Assembly: GCA_026389315.1 (NCBI GenBank)
Contig: JAPLIC010000024.1
Span: 1 to 64,000, forward strand
Direction: 5' to 3'
Origin: Cyanobacteriota bacterium
GTDB lineage: Bacteria; Cyanobacteriota; Cyanobacteriia; PCC-6307; Cyanobiaceae
DNA length: 64,000 bases
The translations under genes and the position numbers were made by a program. The notes under the pieces were generated by a model. That model saw nothing but the letters and a program-made list of their open reading frames with translations, did not search any database and had not been told where the DNA came from. Shown here in pieces: positions 1 through 7,868 of this stretch. Every line of letters starts with the position of its first letter. Positions within the stretch are counted from its first letter, which is position 1.

Positions 1-142
1 CCGGCAGGCCGAGACGATCGAGCGCCACCACCAGCGCCGTGGGCTGCTGATGGCTGGTCACCAGAGCCATCGCGTCTTGCTCAGCGGCCCGCAGCACCGT
101 GGACGGATTGCTCTTGAGCTGGCGGATTGAAAAAGCCTTCAC
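1..142 (-). CDS. Phd/YefM-type antitoxin, 3' end outside window
   Basis: Read on the minus strand from a GTG at 142 (AGGA lies five bases upstream), the frame gives an N-terminus beginning MKAFSIRQLKSNPSTVLRAA and continues open through base 1. The pattern of a short beta strand, then a helix with N-P-S-x-V-L-x-x-A, then A-L-V-V-A-L-D-R-L-G is that of Phd/YefM antitoxins, which bind their own operator and neutralise a Doc, YoeB or PIN toxin. A partner toxin would lie beyond the window. Only 47 codons are visible. The family call is by motif only. Confidence 0.55.
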   Translation of the reverse strand, partial: MKAFSIRQLKSNPSTVLRAAEQDAMALVTSHQQPTALVVALDRLGLP

Positions 143-482
143 GATGTTCCTACACTCTGCGACTGTAGCGAGGGAGAACGCCGCCAGCAACGCCGATTGA
201 ACCAGCAGCTTCAAAACCACCAGGGGCCCGTGCTCGGCCCGGCAGACATCGCCCAGCCCCTTCCCCTGCTCCAGGAGCTGCAGAGCTCCTGGCGGCGGTC
301 CCGGTTCGGCCGCTCCGGCCGGCGCTCCAGCGGCTCCGGGGGCTACCTGCGTGAACTTGGTCGCGGGGATCGAGACTCCTGAGGCGCAGGACCCCACAAC
401 AGGGCAAGGCTCGAAACAGGCAACACCACGGCAACCGTATTACAATGATCGAATCCGTAAGACAGCATTGAGTCTGGGGTCC
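143..482. other. Intergenic region, no supported gene
   Basis: About 340 bases between two divergent toxin-antitoxin modules. Long open frames exist on both strands, including one in phase with the antitoxin at 1-142, but they are rich in Pro, Ala, Gly and Arg, lack good starts and resemble no known protein. It probably holds the divergent promoters. No operator palindrome stands out. Confidence 0.4.
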
Positions 483-749
483 ATGCCACTCACCGTCAGG
501 CTGGACAGCGAAACCGAACGCTGCCTGCAGGAGCTTCTGGCCGCCACAGGCCAGGACAAGAGCTCCCTCATCCGCCAGCTGATCCGCGATCGCTGGCAAC
601 AGCGCCGGCCAGCCCCCTCGATCACCGAGCAGTTGGGAGGCCACCCCGATCCCTTCCTCGACACCCTGCCACCGGGCAGCGCTGAACGCCAGGAGCGGCG
701 CCGCCTGCTCACGGAGCAGCTCCAGGCTCGCCGGCTGGAGCGCCGCTGA
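483..749 (+). CDS. Ribbon-helix-helix antitoxin (CopG/VapB-like)
   Basis: An 88-residue protein whose first 40 residues (MPLTVRLDSETERCLQELLA...) fit a ribbon-helix-helix DNA-binding domain: a short strand with alternating basic and hydrophobic residues, then two helices. The charged tail is typical of antitoxins that wrap the toxin. I chose the ATG at 483 because the domain begins there; an upstream extension from 351 is low-complexity. The stop overlaps the next gene's ATG by one base (TGATG), so the pair is translationally coupled. It likely represses its own operon and neutralises the PIN toxin that follows. Confidence 0.7.
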   Translation: MPLTVRLDSETERCLQELLAATGQDKSSLIRQLIRDRWQQRRPAPSITEQLGGHPDPFLDTLPPGSAERQERRRLLTEQLQARRLERR

Positions 750-1177
750 TGCGAAGGATCCTGATCGATTCAGGAATCCTGCTCAGCTACTACCAGCAGC
801 AGGAGCCCCTGCATCAGGCGGTGGTGGCCTTCTTTGATCACAACGCCGCCCAACTGATCACCTCGCCGATCTGCATCGCCGAGGTGCTCTGGCTGCTGGG
901 CAATCCCGGTGATCCCCGCGTCCTGAGCGCTCAGAACCACCTGCTCGGAGCCGTCAGCTGCGGTGGCATCGAGGCGATCAACCTGGTCCCGGAGGATTAC
1001 GCCCGCATCGCCGAACTCAACCAACGCCATGCCGATCTACCCGGTGATTTCGCCGATCTCACCCTGGTGACACTCTCGGAGCGCCTGGATATCGCCGACA
1101 TCCTCTCCCTGGACAGCGACTTCGATGTCTATCGGCGCTTCCGGCGACAACCCTGCCGCCGGGTTCCCCTCTCATAA
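749..1177 (+). CDS. PIN-domain ribonuclease toxin (VapC-like)
   Basis: A 142-residue protein with a full PIN fold. Acidic residues that would bind the metal are visible: D8 in the N-terminal strand (RRILIDSGILL), E45 in the I-A-E-V-L-W segment, and late aspartates in DFADLTLV and SLDSDFDVY. VapC toxins are Mg-dependent endoribonucleases, often cutting tRNA or rRNA. The start overlaps the stop of the ribbon-helix-helix antitoxin. Length and motifs look intact, so the module is probably functional. Confidence 0.75.
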   Translation: MRRILIDSGILLSYYQQQEPLHQAVVAFFDHNAAQLITSPICIAEVLWLLGNPGDPRVLSAQNHLLGAVSCGGIEAINLVPEDYARIAELNQRHADLPGDFADLTLVTLSERLDIADILSLDSDFDVYRRFRRQPCRRVPLS

Positions 1178-1192
1178 GCCATAGGGCTGGCT

Positions 1193-1993
1193 TCAAAGCG
1201 TCGCCCGGCCCGTGTCATAGACCTCAAACCCGCAGGCCTTTGCCGCCTTTTGCCAGGCCGCGTCGAAGCGGTCCCAGCGAAAGTTGCGGGGGTCATAGCG
1301 GCTGCGGCTGCGGTCGACGGCGGCGTGGCTGGTGACCCGGCTGAGGGGGATGCCGAAGCGGGCCTGCCAGAGCAGCACCTGGGCTGCGGCGCTGCGGTAC
1401 TGGGCGTCGCTGTAGCCGCTGTGGCTGGCCGTGTCGCCGCGGCCATCGGCCGGGGATTCGAGGCCGAGGTGCAGGGCCAGGTTGTTGATCGAGCCCACCG
1501 ATGTCGGACGGATGCGCACGGTCATGTCCCCCCATGCCGCCATGCCGGCGCCGTAGGCACGTTTATCGTCGTTCACCACCCGCAGGCGCTGGCCGCCGAT
1601 GTCTACCAGCACGTGATAACTGGCCTGGTCGTCATCATTGGGGTGGGGCGTGGCGAACATGCGCAGGGTGTCGGCGGCCCCGATCACGGTTTCGTGCAGC
1701 ACGATCAACTGGGGCCGGTTCGGCACCGCTCGGCCGTAGACGTCAAAGCCCTGGCGTTCGCCGAAGTTGGTGGCATCGGCGGGGGCGGCCCGTTCGGGAG
1801 CCAAGCCCAAGCGCACCTCGCATTGGCGTAGCGCGGCCTCCGGCTGGCGGGGCAGGGGGCTTTCGGCCAGCCACTGCACCGGCCAGGGGGGACGGGGGCC
1901 GCAGCCGGCGAGCAGGGCCGCGCTGGCCAGGGCCCAAGCCGCCGGCAGCCGGCGGCGGTGGTTGACCTTGGGAGGCGGTCCGGGGTGGGCCAT
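1193..1993 (-). CDS. N-acetylmuramoyl-L-alanine amidase, lipoprotein
   Basis: An Amidase_2/peptidoglycan-recognition-type enzyme expected to cleave the MurNAc-L-Ala bond. After an Arg-rich n-region there is a hydrophobic stretch ending in a lipobox (L-L-A-G-C), so the protein is probably lipid-anchored on the periplasmic side. The catalytic domain shows the first zinc histidine in L-I-V-L-H-E, then Y-H-V-L-V-D, and a late S-H-A-A-V-D-R segment carrying the second. The ATG at 1993 places the signal peptide correctly; another ATG at 2023 adds ten residues. Transcribed divergently from the dehydrogenase at 2076. Confidence 0.75.
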   Translation of the reverse strand: MAHPGPPPKVNHRRRLPAAWALASAALLAGCGPRPPWPVQWLAESPLPRQPEAALRQCEVRLGLAPERAAPADATNFGERQGFDVYGRAVPNRPQLIVLHETVIGAADTLRMFATPHPNDDDQASYHVLVDIGGQRLRVVNDDKRAYGAGMAAWGDMTVRIRPTSVGSINNLALHLGLESPADGRGDTASHSGYSDAQYRSAAAQVLLWQARFGIPLSRVTSHAAVDRSRSRYDPRNFRWDRFDAAWQKAAKACGFEVYDTGRATL

Positions 1994-2075
1994 CCGGTTA
2001 GGGAGAGACAAGCCAGGCCCCATCGTCAGCCATGGCCGCCCGTGGCACCGTGGTTACCAATGCGATCTTGGGCCC

Positions 2076-2984
2076 ATGACTGTTCCCGATTCTGGCTGGC
2101 CCCAGGTGTCTTTTCTTGGTCTCGGTGCCCTTGGGGCCCCCATGGCCGCCAACCTGCTGGCCGCCGGCGTACCCTTGACGGTGCACAACCGCAGCCGCGA
2201 TCGGGAACTGCCCCTGGAGGCCCTGGGGGCCAGCCGGGCCGCCCATCCGGCGGCGGCGGTGGCCTCAGCCGCGCTGGTCTGCCTTTGCCTGCGCGATGAC
2301 GACGCGGTGCGAGAGGTGCTGCTGGGGCCCGAGGGGGTGGTGGCCGGGGCTGCCCCGGGCACCCTGGTGCTTGATTTTTCGACCATCGCCCCCGCCAGCA
2401 GCGCAGCCCTGGCGAAGGCCCTGGCCGGGCATGGCCTGGCCTATCTCGATGCGCCGGTGACGGGCGGCACCGAGGGGGCCCGCGCCGGCACCTTAGTGGT
2501 GTTGGTGGGCGGAGACCCCGCGGATTTGGAGCGGGCCCGGCCGCTGCTGCAGGTGGTGGGAGGCGCCATCCACCATTTCGGGCCGGCGGGGGCCGGCCAG
2601 CGGGTCAAGGCGGTGAATCAGGTGCTGGTTGCCGGCAGCTATGCCGCCGTGGCTGAGGCGATGGCGTTGGGGGTGCGGTTGGGGTTGCCGATGGCGGCGG
2701 TGTGTGGCGCCCTGGAGGGCGGTGCGGCCGGTTCGTGGGCCTTGCGTCATCGGGCCGGCGCCATGCTGGCGGGCCAATTCCCACTGGGATTCAAGCTTGA
2801 GCTGCACCACAAAGACCTGGCCATCGCCCTGGCGGCGGCGGCCGAGGTGGGCCTGGAGTTACCCGTGTGCGAGCGGGTGGCGGCCCTGGAGGAGGCCCTG
2901 ATCGCCCGGGGCCATGGCGGCGAGGATGTGTCGGCCCTGGTGCGCTGGTTTGGGATGGGGACGCCTTCTATTCCTCCCGCCTGA
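2076..2984 (+). CDS. NAD(P)-dependent beta-hydroxyacid dehydrogenase family protein
   Basis: A 302-residue member of the 6-phosphogluconate/3-hydroxyisobutyrate dehydrogenase family. The N-terminal Rossmann fold has G-L-G-A-L-G-A-P-M-A. The substrate loop DAPVTGG lies at about residue 125, and the conserved catalytic lysine is in the G-Q-R-V-K-A-V-N-Q segment at about 175. The C-terminal half is the all-helical dimerisation domain with H-H-K-D-L. The ATG at 2076 directly precedes the nucleotide-binding strand. Cyanobacterial homologues are often labelled 3-hydroxyisobutyrate or glyoxylate/succinic semialdehyde reductase; the substrate cannot be read from sequence. Confidence 0.75.
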   Translation: MTVPDSGWPQVSFLGLGALGAPMAANLLAAGVPLTVHNRSRDRELPLEALGASRAAHPAAAVASAALVCLCLRDDDAVREVLLGPEGVVAGAAPGTLVLDFSTIAPASSAALAKALAGHGLAYLDAPVTGGTEGARAGTLVVLVGGDPADLERARPLLQVVGGAIHHFGPAGAGQRVKAVNQVLVAGSYAAVAEAMALGVRLGLPMAAVCGALEGGAAGSWALRHRAGAMLAGQFPLGFKLELHHKDLAIALAAAAEVGLELPVCERVAALEEALIARGHGGEDVSALVRWFGMGTPSIPPA

Positions 2985-3080
2985 ATCGATCGCGGTCAGG
3001 GTGGTTCAAGGTCAGGGTGTTATTGCCTGGGTAGGCAGGGGAAGGGTGGGGCAGGTGCAGGCGTCGCTGCGGCAGTTGGG

Positions 3081-4187
3081 TCATGGTTCCCATCGTTCGG
3101 CGTCGCGGGCCCACCAAAGCCCCGGGGCAGCGGCTGTGGCCAACATCAAGGCGGGTTCGTTCGGGCGCGGCAGCTCCACACTCCTGGCATGGAGCCTGTA
3201 ACCACCGTCGCCGGGCAGGGCTGCGGGCAGGGCGTCACCACCGGGCAAGTACAGCGGATCGCCCAACAGGGGCGCACCCGCCGCCGCGCAATGGATGCGG
3301 ATCTGGTGGGGGCGGCCGCTGCTGATCGCCACTTCCACCAGGTCGGCGTCGCGGCGCCGTTCGAGCAGGGTGAGTTGGCTGCGGGCGGCCAGGGCCGCGG
3401 GATCGTCGGGGGAGCCGGCGGCCCATAGGGTCCCAAGGCGCGGGTGGGGTTGGCGGGCGATCGGGGTGGTGATTTCGAGCTCCTCACCGACTTGGAGGCC
3501 CAGGGCGCCTGGCGCGAGCAAGGCCCGGTAAATCTTGCGGCCGCCGCTTTTCCCGGCACCGCTTGCGACGTCCATGGCCCCATGGCTGCCGGCAACGAGG
3601 GACGTGCTCTCCCGCAGCAGGGCGCTCAGCCAGGCCCGGCTGGCCGGACGGCGGGCGCAGAGCAGCAGGCCGCTGGTGAAGCGCCCCAGACGATGCACGG
3701 GCCGTGGCACTCCGGCAGTGTCGTTGGCGTGCTGCCGTTCGAGCAGCCGCATCAAAGTGTGCTCAAGGAAGCCGCCGGCGGGCATGACCGGCAGGCCACT
3801 TGGTTTGTCCACGGCCAGCAGGTCGCCGTCATCGAAGACGGTTTCCCAGCTCCCGGGGATGGCGGGCTCCAGCCAGGGGGGGCGATGCCAGGCCAACCGA
3901 TCGCCCCGGGCCAGGACGGCATCAGCTTGAAGCGGCTGCTCCTGGCGCCAGATTTCGCCGCCGGCCAGGCGCTGCTGCCAGGTCTTTCGGCCGCTGTGGC
4001 GATAACGCCGGGCGTAAAAGCAACTGGCGAGCTGACCCTCTGCGAAGCGCTCGACCCGGTCGCGATAGATCCAGCCGTCATTGAGAGCCGCAGGCCGCCA
4101 GCCAGGGGGTGTGGGGAATGGCGCGGCACTCACGGGGGCGGCAGGTAAGGCATGGCAGGAAAGTGGTGTTATTTGGCTCCATTCCAT
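3081..4187 (-). CDS. RluA-family pseudouridine synthase-like protein lacking the catalytic Asp
   Basis: The C-terminal two thirds match the RluA family: a DLLAVDKPSGLPV strand, the H-R-L-x-R-x-T-S-G-L motif, and a late RPHQIRIH segment with L-L-G-D-P-L-Y. RluA enzymes isomerise uridine in rRNA or tRNA. In the key motif the family has H-R-L-D, where Asp is the catalytic nucleophile; here the codon is GGG (Gly). I recall the same change in some plant and cyanobacterial relatives, so it may be a lineage trait. The start is uncertain: ATG 4187 is used, GTG 4133 is equally likely, and an upstream extension toward 4436 looks spurious. Confidence 0.7.
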   Translation of the reverse strand: MEWSQITPLSCHALPAAPVSAAPFPTPPGWRPAALNDGWIYRDRVERFAEGQLASCFYARRYRHSGRKTWQQRLAGGEIWRQEQPLQADAVLARGDRLAWHRPPWLEPAIPGSWETVFDDGDLLAVDKPSGLPVMPAGGFLEHTLMRLLERQHANDTAGVPRPVHRLGRFTSGLLLCARRPASRAWLSALLRESTSLVAGSHGAMDVASGAGKSGGRKIYRALLAPGALGLQVGEELEITTPIARQPHPRLGTLWAAGSPDDPAALAARSQLTLLERRRDADLVEVAISSGRPHQIRIHCAAAGAPLLGDPLYLPGGDALPAALPGDGGYRLHARSVELPRPNEPALMLATAAAPGLWWARDAERWEP

Positions 4188-4383
4188 AGCAAAACCATGG
4201 CAAAAACGGCCGAGTTTGGCTGGGTCGTTGGTTTTGGTAAAAATGTCAGGCGGAAGGTCCATGCCCATCGCTTGTTGTGGCTTGGCTTGCTCGCCAGGGG
4301 GAAGCCCCATCCTTGGCACCTCCCAGTCCCAGGCCGCCCCAGTCCCCCTTAGGCTCCCGCCAACGTGACTGCGATGAGCGCCC

Positions 4384-5118
4384 ATGCCCCCTGAGCCGAC
4401 CGTTGCCGCCGTCTCCGAGGCCCAAGGCGACCGCAAGGCGGCCGAAAAGGCTGAGGTGCAGACCTACTTCGAAACCAAGGGTTTTGAGCGCTGGAATCGC
4501 ATCTACAGCGACAGCGACGAGGTCAACAAGGTGCAGCGCAACATCCGCATCGGCCATCAAAAAACCGTCGATGCCGTGCTGGCCTGGCTGGTTCAGCAGG
4601 GCGATCTGGAGGGCCTCAGCGTCTGTGATGCCGGCTGTGGGGTCGGCAGCCTGGCCCTGCCCATGGCCCAGCTGGGTGCCTCCGTGGCCGCCAGCGATCT
4701 CTCCGCCGCCATGGTGGCTGAGGCGGAGCGGCGCGCCAGGGAGGCCGGCATCAGCGCCGAACGGCTGCACTTTGAGACCTCTGACCTGGAAAGCCTGTCC
4801 GGTCGCTACGACACCGTGATCTGTCTGGATGTCTTCATCCACTATCCCCAGGCGGCCGCCGAGGAGATGGTGACCCACCTGGCTGGGCTGGCCGACAAGC
4901 GCCTGATCGTCAGCTTTGCTCCCTACACCCCCCTGCTGGCGCTGCTCAAGGGCATCGGCCAGCTGTTTCCCGGCCCCAGCAAGACCACCCGCGCCTATCA
5001 ACTGCGCGAAGAGGGCATCGTTGCCGCCGCCACCGCCGCCGGCTTCAATCCCGTGCACCGAGAACTAAACCAGGCCCCATTTTATTTCTCACGATTGGTC
5101 TGCTTCGAGCGGGCCTGA
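4384..5118 (+). CDS. chlM: Magnesium-protoporphyrin IX O-methyltransferase
   Basis: A 244-residue SAM-dependent methyltransferase that converts Mg-protoporphyrin IX to its monomethyl ester, an early committed step of chlorophyll synthesis. The N-terminus has the family signature YFETKGFERWNRIY with the following HQKTVD. SAM motif I is D-A-G-C-G-V-G-S-L-A, followed by the acidic A-S-D-L-S loop and C-L-D-V-F-I-H-Y. Length is normal for the family. It is probably the first gene after a divergent promoter region shared with the RluA-like gene. Strong evidence for a phototroph. Confidence 0.92.
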   Translation: MPPEPTVAAVSEAQGDRKAAEKAEVQTYFETKGFERWNRIYSDSDEVNKVQRNIRIGHQKTVDAVLAWLVQQGDLEGLSVCDAGCGVGSLALPMAQLGASVAASDLSAAMVAEAERRAREAGISAERLHFETSDLESLSGRYDTVICLDVFIHYPQAAAEEMVTHLAGLADKRLIVSFAPYTPLLALLKGIGQLFPGPSKTTRAYQLREEGIVAAATAAGFNPVHRELNQAPFYFSRLVCFERA

Positions 5119-5172
5119 GCATCAACGCCCGCTGACGGGCGGGGCCCTCCAGCCACGGCGATAGCGGCGGCC

Positions 5173-6291
5173 TCAGCGGCGGGCGTCCTCCCCTTGGGCC
5201 AGCGCCACCAGCAGGTCCGCCAGCCGCCGGTCCGCATCCCGCACCGCCAGCTGCTCCATGCCCGCGCGCAGGCTGTCGAGCGGATCGCCCCCCCCGGCCG
5301 CTCCCTGGAACGCCACCGGGGCAGCCCCCCGCAGCCGCGGCCCCAGCAGTCGCCACACGGTGCGCTCCAGGGTGGGCTCCTCCGGTGGGTGCTGGGCGAC
5401 GATCACCGCCGCCCCCAGGGCCGCCGCCGCCTCGGCGTTGGCATCCTGGTGCTTCTCAGCGGCCTGGGGGTAGGGCACCAGAATCGCCGGGGTGCCGCAG
5501 ACGGCCAGCTCGCTGAGGCTGCCGGCCCCCGCCCGGCTGATGGCCAGGTCGGCGTGCTGCAGCAGCCCCGGCAGTTCATCGCTGAAGGGACGCTCCACCA
5601 CCCCCTCCAGCCGCAGCTGACCCGCCTCCGGATCGTTGCTGCCGGTGAGATGGACCACCCGGCAGCCGGCCGCCACCAACTTCGGCAGCAGCGGCCGCAC
5701 CATGCGGTTCAACCCCACCGCCCCCTGGCTGCCTCCCATGGCCAGCACCAGGGGGCCCGCTCCGCTGGGCACCCAGTCCGGTAAGGGGGCGGGTTCGAGG
5801 AAGGCGCGGCGCACCGGCGTGCCGGTCAGCATCGGCCGGCAATGGGGCAGCCGCTCGCTGGCCTGGGGCAGACCCACCGCCACATGGGTGCAGAAGCGCC
5901 CCAACAGCCGCGTCACCTTGCCGGGGATGGCATTGCTTTCGTGCAACACCACCGGCACGCCGCACCATCGCGCCGCCAGGATCGCCGGCGCCGCAATGTA
6001 TCCACCACTGCTGAACACGGCCGCGATGCGGCGGCGGCGAATCAGGGCCCGCGCCACCCGGGTGGCATTGAGCAATTGCGCCAGATTCCAAATCTGGCGC
6101 AGACCTCGGCCCTGCAGCCCACCGGCCCGCACCGTATGCAGTGGATAGGTTTCAGGCACCAATTGCCGCTCCATGCGGTCGGGAACCCCCAGCCATTCCA
6201 CCTGCCAATCCGCCGGCAGGGCTTGCGCCACCGCCAGGGCTGGAAAGAGGTGGCCACCCGTGCCGCTGGCGGCAATCAGGAGGGTAGGCAT
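5173..6291 (-). CDS. murG: UDP-GlcNAc:undecaprenyl-PP-MurNAc-pentapeptide GlcNAc transferase
   Basis: A 372-residue GT-B glycosyltransferase that makes lipid II from lipid I on the inner face of the cytoplasmic membrane. The N-terminal loop [10 protein letters not shown] is diagnostic, and the conserved H-E-S-N-A-I-P-G-K acceptor segment is at about residue 115. The UDP-GlcNAc site appears as [13 protein letters not shown] followed by P-A-I-L-V-P-Y-P. It faces chlM tail to tail with about 55 bases between them. Start ATG 6291 gives the normal N-terminal strand. Confidence 0.92.
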   Translation of the reverse strand: MPTLLIAASGTGGHLFPALAVAQALPADWQVEWLGVPDRMERQLVPETYPLHTVRAGGLQGRGLRQIWNLAQLLNATRVARALIRRRRIAAVFSSGGYIAAPAILAARWCGVPVVLHESNAIPGKVTRLLGRFCTHVAVGLPQASERLPHCRPMLTGTPVRRAFLEPAPLPDWVPSGAGPLVLAMGGSQGAVGLNRMVRPLLPKLVAAGCRVVHLTGSNDPEAGQLRLEGVVERPFSDELPGLLQHADLAISRAGAGSLSELAVCGTPAILVPYPQAAEKHQDANAEAAAALGAAVIVAQHPPEEPTLERTVWRLLGPRLRGAAPVAFQGAAGGGDPLDSLRAGMEQLAVRDADRRLADLLVALAQGEDARR

Positions 6292-6362
6292 GGGAGAAGG
6301 GCGCGCGCGCGCCTAACTTAAAAGCCGGGTTCCGGCTCCTCTGCCCACCCATCGCCGCCCCC

Positions 6363-7136
6363 ATGCCGCCCGAGATGCGCCCCGCCCGGCCCCTGTCCCG
6401 TTTCTTCGCCGCCAGGGCACTGGCCCCCCTCTTCCTGGTGCTGACGACCCCTGCCTTTGCTGGCAGCCCTTCGGCGGGGCAGTTGCAGTCCCTGGAGACG
6501 GCCCTCAACAGTCCCGACGATGGGGCCCTCAACAGCTTGCTGCAGCCAGGACCTGGCCTGGATCCACGCCAGATCCGTGCTCGCCGCCTGACCTTGCGCC
6601 AGCAATTTCCCAATGCCCGTTGGCAGGTGCTGCCCGCCTCGCCCCTGCGCGATGGCCAAGCCACGGTCACCGTGACGGTCAGCGGCACCCGGACCGCCGG
6701 GGCCACCACCTATCGGCTCCAATCCGAACAACAGCTGGCCTTGACCAGTGATGGCCAGCGCATCAACGGCCAGACCGTGCTGCGGGAGCAGTCCCTTTTG
6801 CGCAGTGGCGAGCAGTCCCCCAGCGTCACCGTGCAGATCCCGGATGTGGTGCTGACCGGCCAGCGTTACGACGTCGACGTGATCTTTGATGAACCGCTCG
6901 ATGGGGCCCTGCTCGCCGGAGGGTTGGCGCCGGTCAGCCCCGAGCAGGTCGCGACCCAGGTCAGTCCCAACCTGGAGCTCACCACCCTCTGGGGTGGCGG
7001 CTTGTTCAAGTCGGTCCAGGCCCCCCTCAGCCCCGGCTCCCAGACTTGGGCCGTGCTGCTGGTCCATCCCAAGGGGGTGATCAGCGCCTCCAAGCTGGTG
7101 CGCGTCGTTGGCGATCGCCGCGCCATGCAGCCCTAG
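6363..7136 (+). CDS. Secreted cyanobacterial protein of unknown function
   Basis: A 257-residue protein with a classical signal peptide: an Arg-rich start, a hydrophobic core (ALAPLFLVL), then T-P-A-F-A-G, suggesting cleavage near residue 33. The rest has two parts: an alpha/beta N-terminal part that resembles NTF2-like export chaperone folds by eye, and a later all-beta part with P-S-V-T-V-Q-I-P and W-A-V-L-L-V-H-P. No catalytic motif is visible. It ends three bases before the response regulator, so the three genes probably form one operon, perhaps an envelope-sensing unit. Function not assigned. Confidence 0.6.
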   Translation: MPPEMRPARPLSRFFAARALAPLFLVLTTPAFAGSPSAGQLQSLETALNSPDDGALNSLLQPGPGLDPRQIRARRLTLRQQFPNARWQVLPASPLRDGQATVTVTVSGTRTAGATTYRLQSEQQLALTSDGQRINGQTVLREQSLLRSGEQSPSVTVQIPDVVLTGQRYDVDVIFDEPLDGALLAGGLAPVSPEQVATQVSPNLELTTLWGGGLFKSVQAPLSPGSQTWAVLLVHPKGVISASKLVRVVGDRRAMQP

Positions 7137-7139
7137 TCC

Positions 7140-7868
7140 ATGGCCGCTTCGCCACGGGTCTGGGTGGTGGATGACGATCCAGAACTGCGCCGCATGCTGG
7201 CCACCTACCTGGGTGATCTCGGCTACGAGGTGCGCACCCTCCAGGACGGGGCCCAGTTGCTGGCCCGCCTCCAGGGTCAACGCCCCGACCTGCTGGTGCT
7301 TGATCTGATGCTGCCCGGCGAGGACGGGCTCAGCCTGCTGCGGCGCCTGCGCGATGGCGGCGACACCCTGCCGGTGTTGATGCTGACCGCCAGGGCCGAT
7401 GGGGTGGATCGCATCATTGGCCTGGAGCAGGGCGCCGACGATTACCTCGCCAAGCCCTTCCTGCCCCGCGAACTCAGCGCCCGCATCGAGGCGGTGCTGC
7501 GCCGCCGCAACCCCCTGCCCCCAGGCAGCCCCGAGGCTGCCGCCGCCCAACCGCTTTGTTTTGGCGATTGCCGCCTGGATCTGGCCAGCCGCCAGCTCGA
7601 ACGGGACGGCCTCCCGGTGCCGATCACCAGTGGCGAGTTCGCCCTGCTGGCCAGCTTCGTCCAGCACCCCCATCGCCCCCTATCGCGGGAACGCTTGATC
7701 GAGCTGGCCCGCGGCCCCGGCAGCGAGACCGATAGCCGCAGCATGGATGTGCAGATTTCCCGGTTGCGCAAGTTGATCGAACCCGATCCGGCCCGCCCCC
7801 GCTTCGTGCAGACCGTCTGGGGGTATGGCTATGTCTTCGTGCCCGATGGCCAGCCCCGCACCGCCTGA
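7140..7868 (+). CDS. OmpR/PhoB-family two-component response regulator
   Basis: A 242-residue regulator. The N-terminal receiver has the acidic pair in V-V-D-D-D-P-E, the phospho-acceptor Asp in L-L-V-L-D-L-M-L-P-G-E-D-G, a Thr in M-L-T-A-R, and the switch Lys in D-Y-L-A-K-P-F. The C-terminal winged helix (about 140-235) has the recognition segment D-V-Q-I-S-R-L-R-K and ends in R-T-V-W-G-Y-G-Y-type residues (TVWGYGYVF). It overlaps the kinase gene by 23 bases, so the two are a cognate pair. The target genes are unknown. Confidence 0.88.
   Translation: MAASPRVWVVDDDPELRRMLATYLGDLGYEVRTLQDGAQLLARLQGQRPDLLVLDLMLPGEDGLSLLRRLRDGGDTLPVLMLTARADGVDRIIGLEQGADDYLAKPFLPRELSARIEAVLRRRNPLPPGSPEAAAAQPLCFGDCRLDLASRQLERDGLPVPITSGEFALLASFVQHPHRPLSRERLIELARGPGSETDSRSMDVQISRLRKLIEPDPARPRFVQTVWGYGYVFVPDGQPRTA

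Noticed and set aside
143-482. Long open minus-strand frame in phase with the Phd-like antitoxin
   Set aside because: Low-complexity Pro/Ala sequence with no homology pattern; the AGGA-preceded GTG at 142 is a better start.
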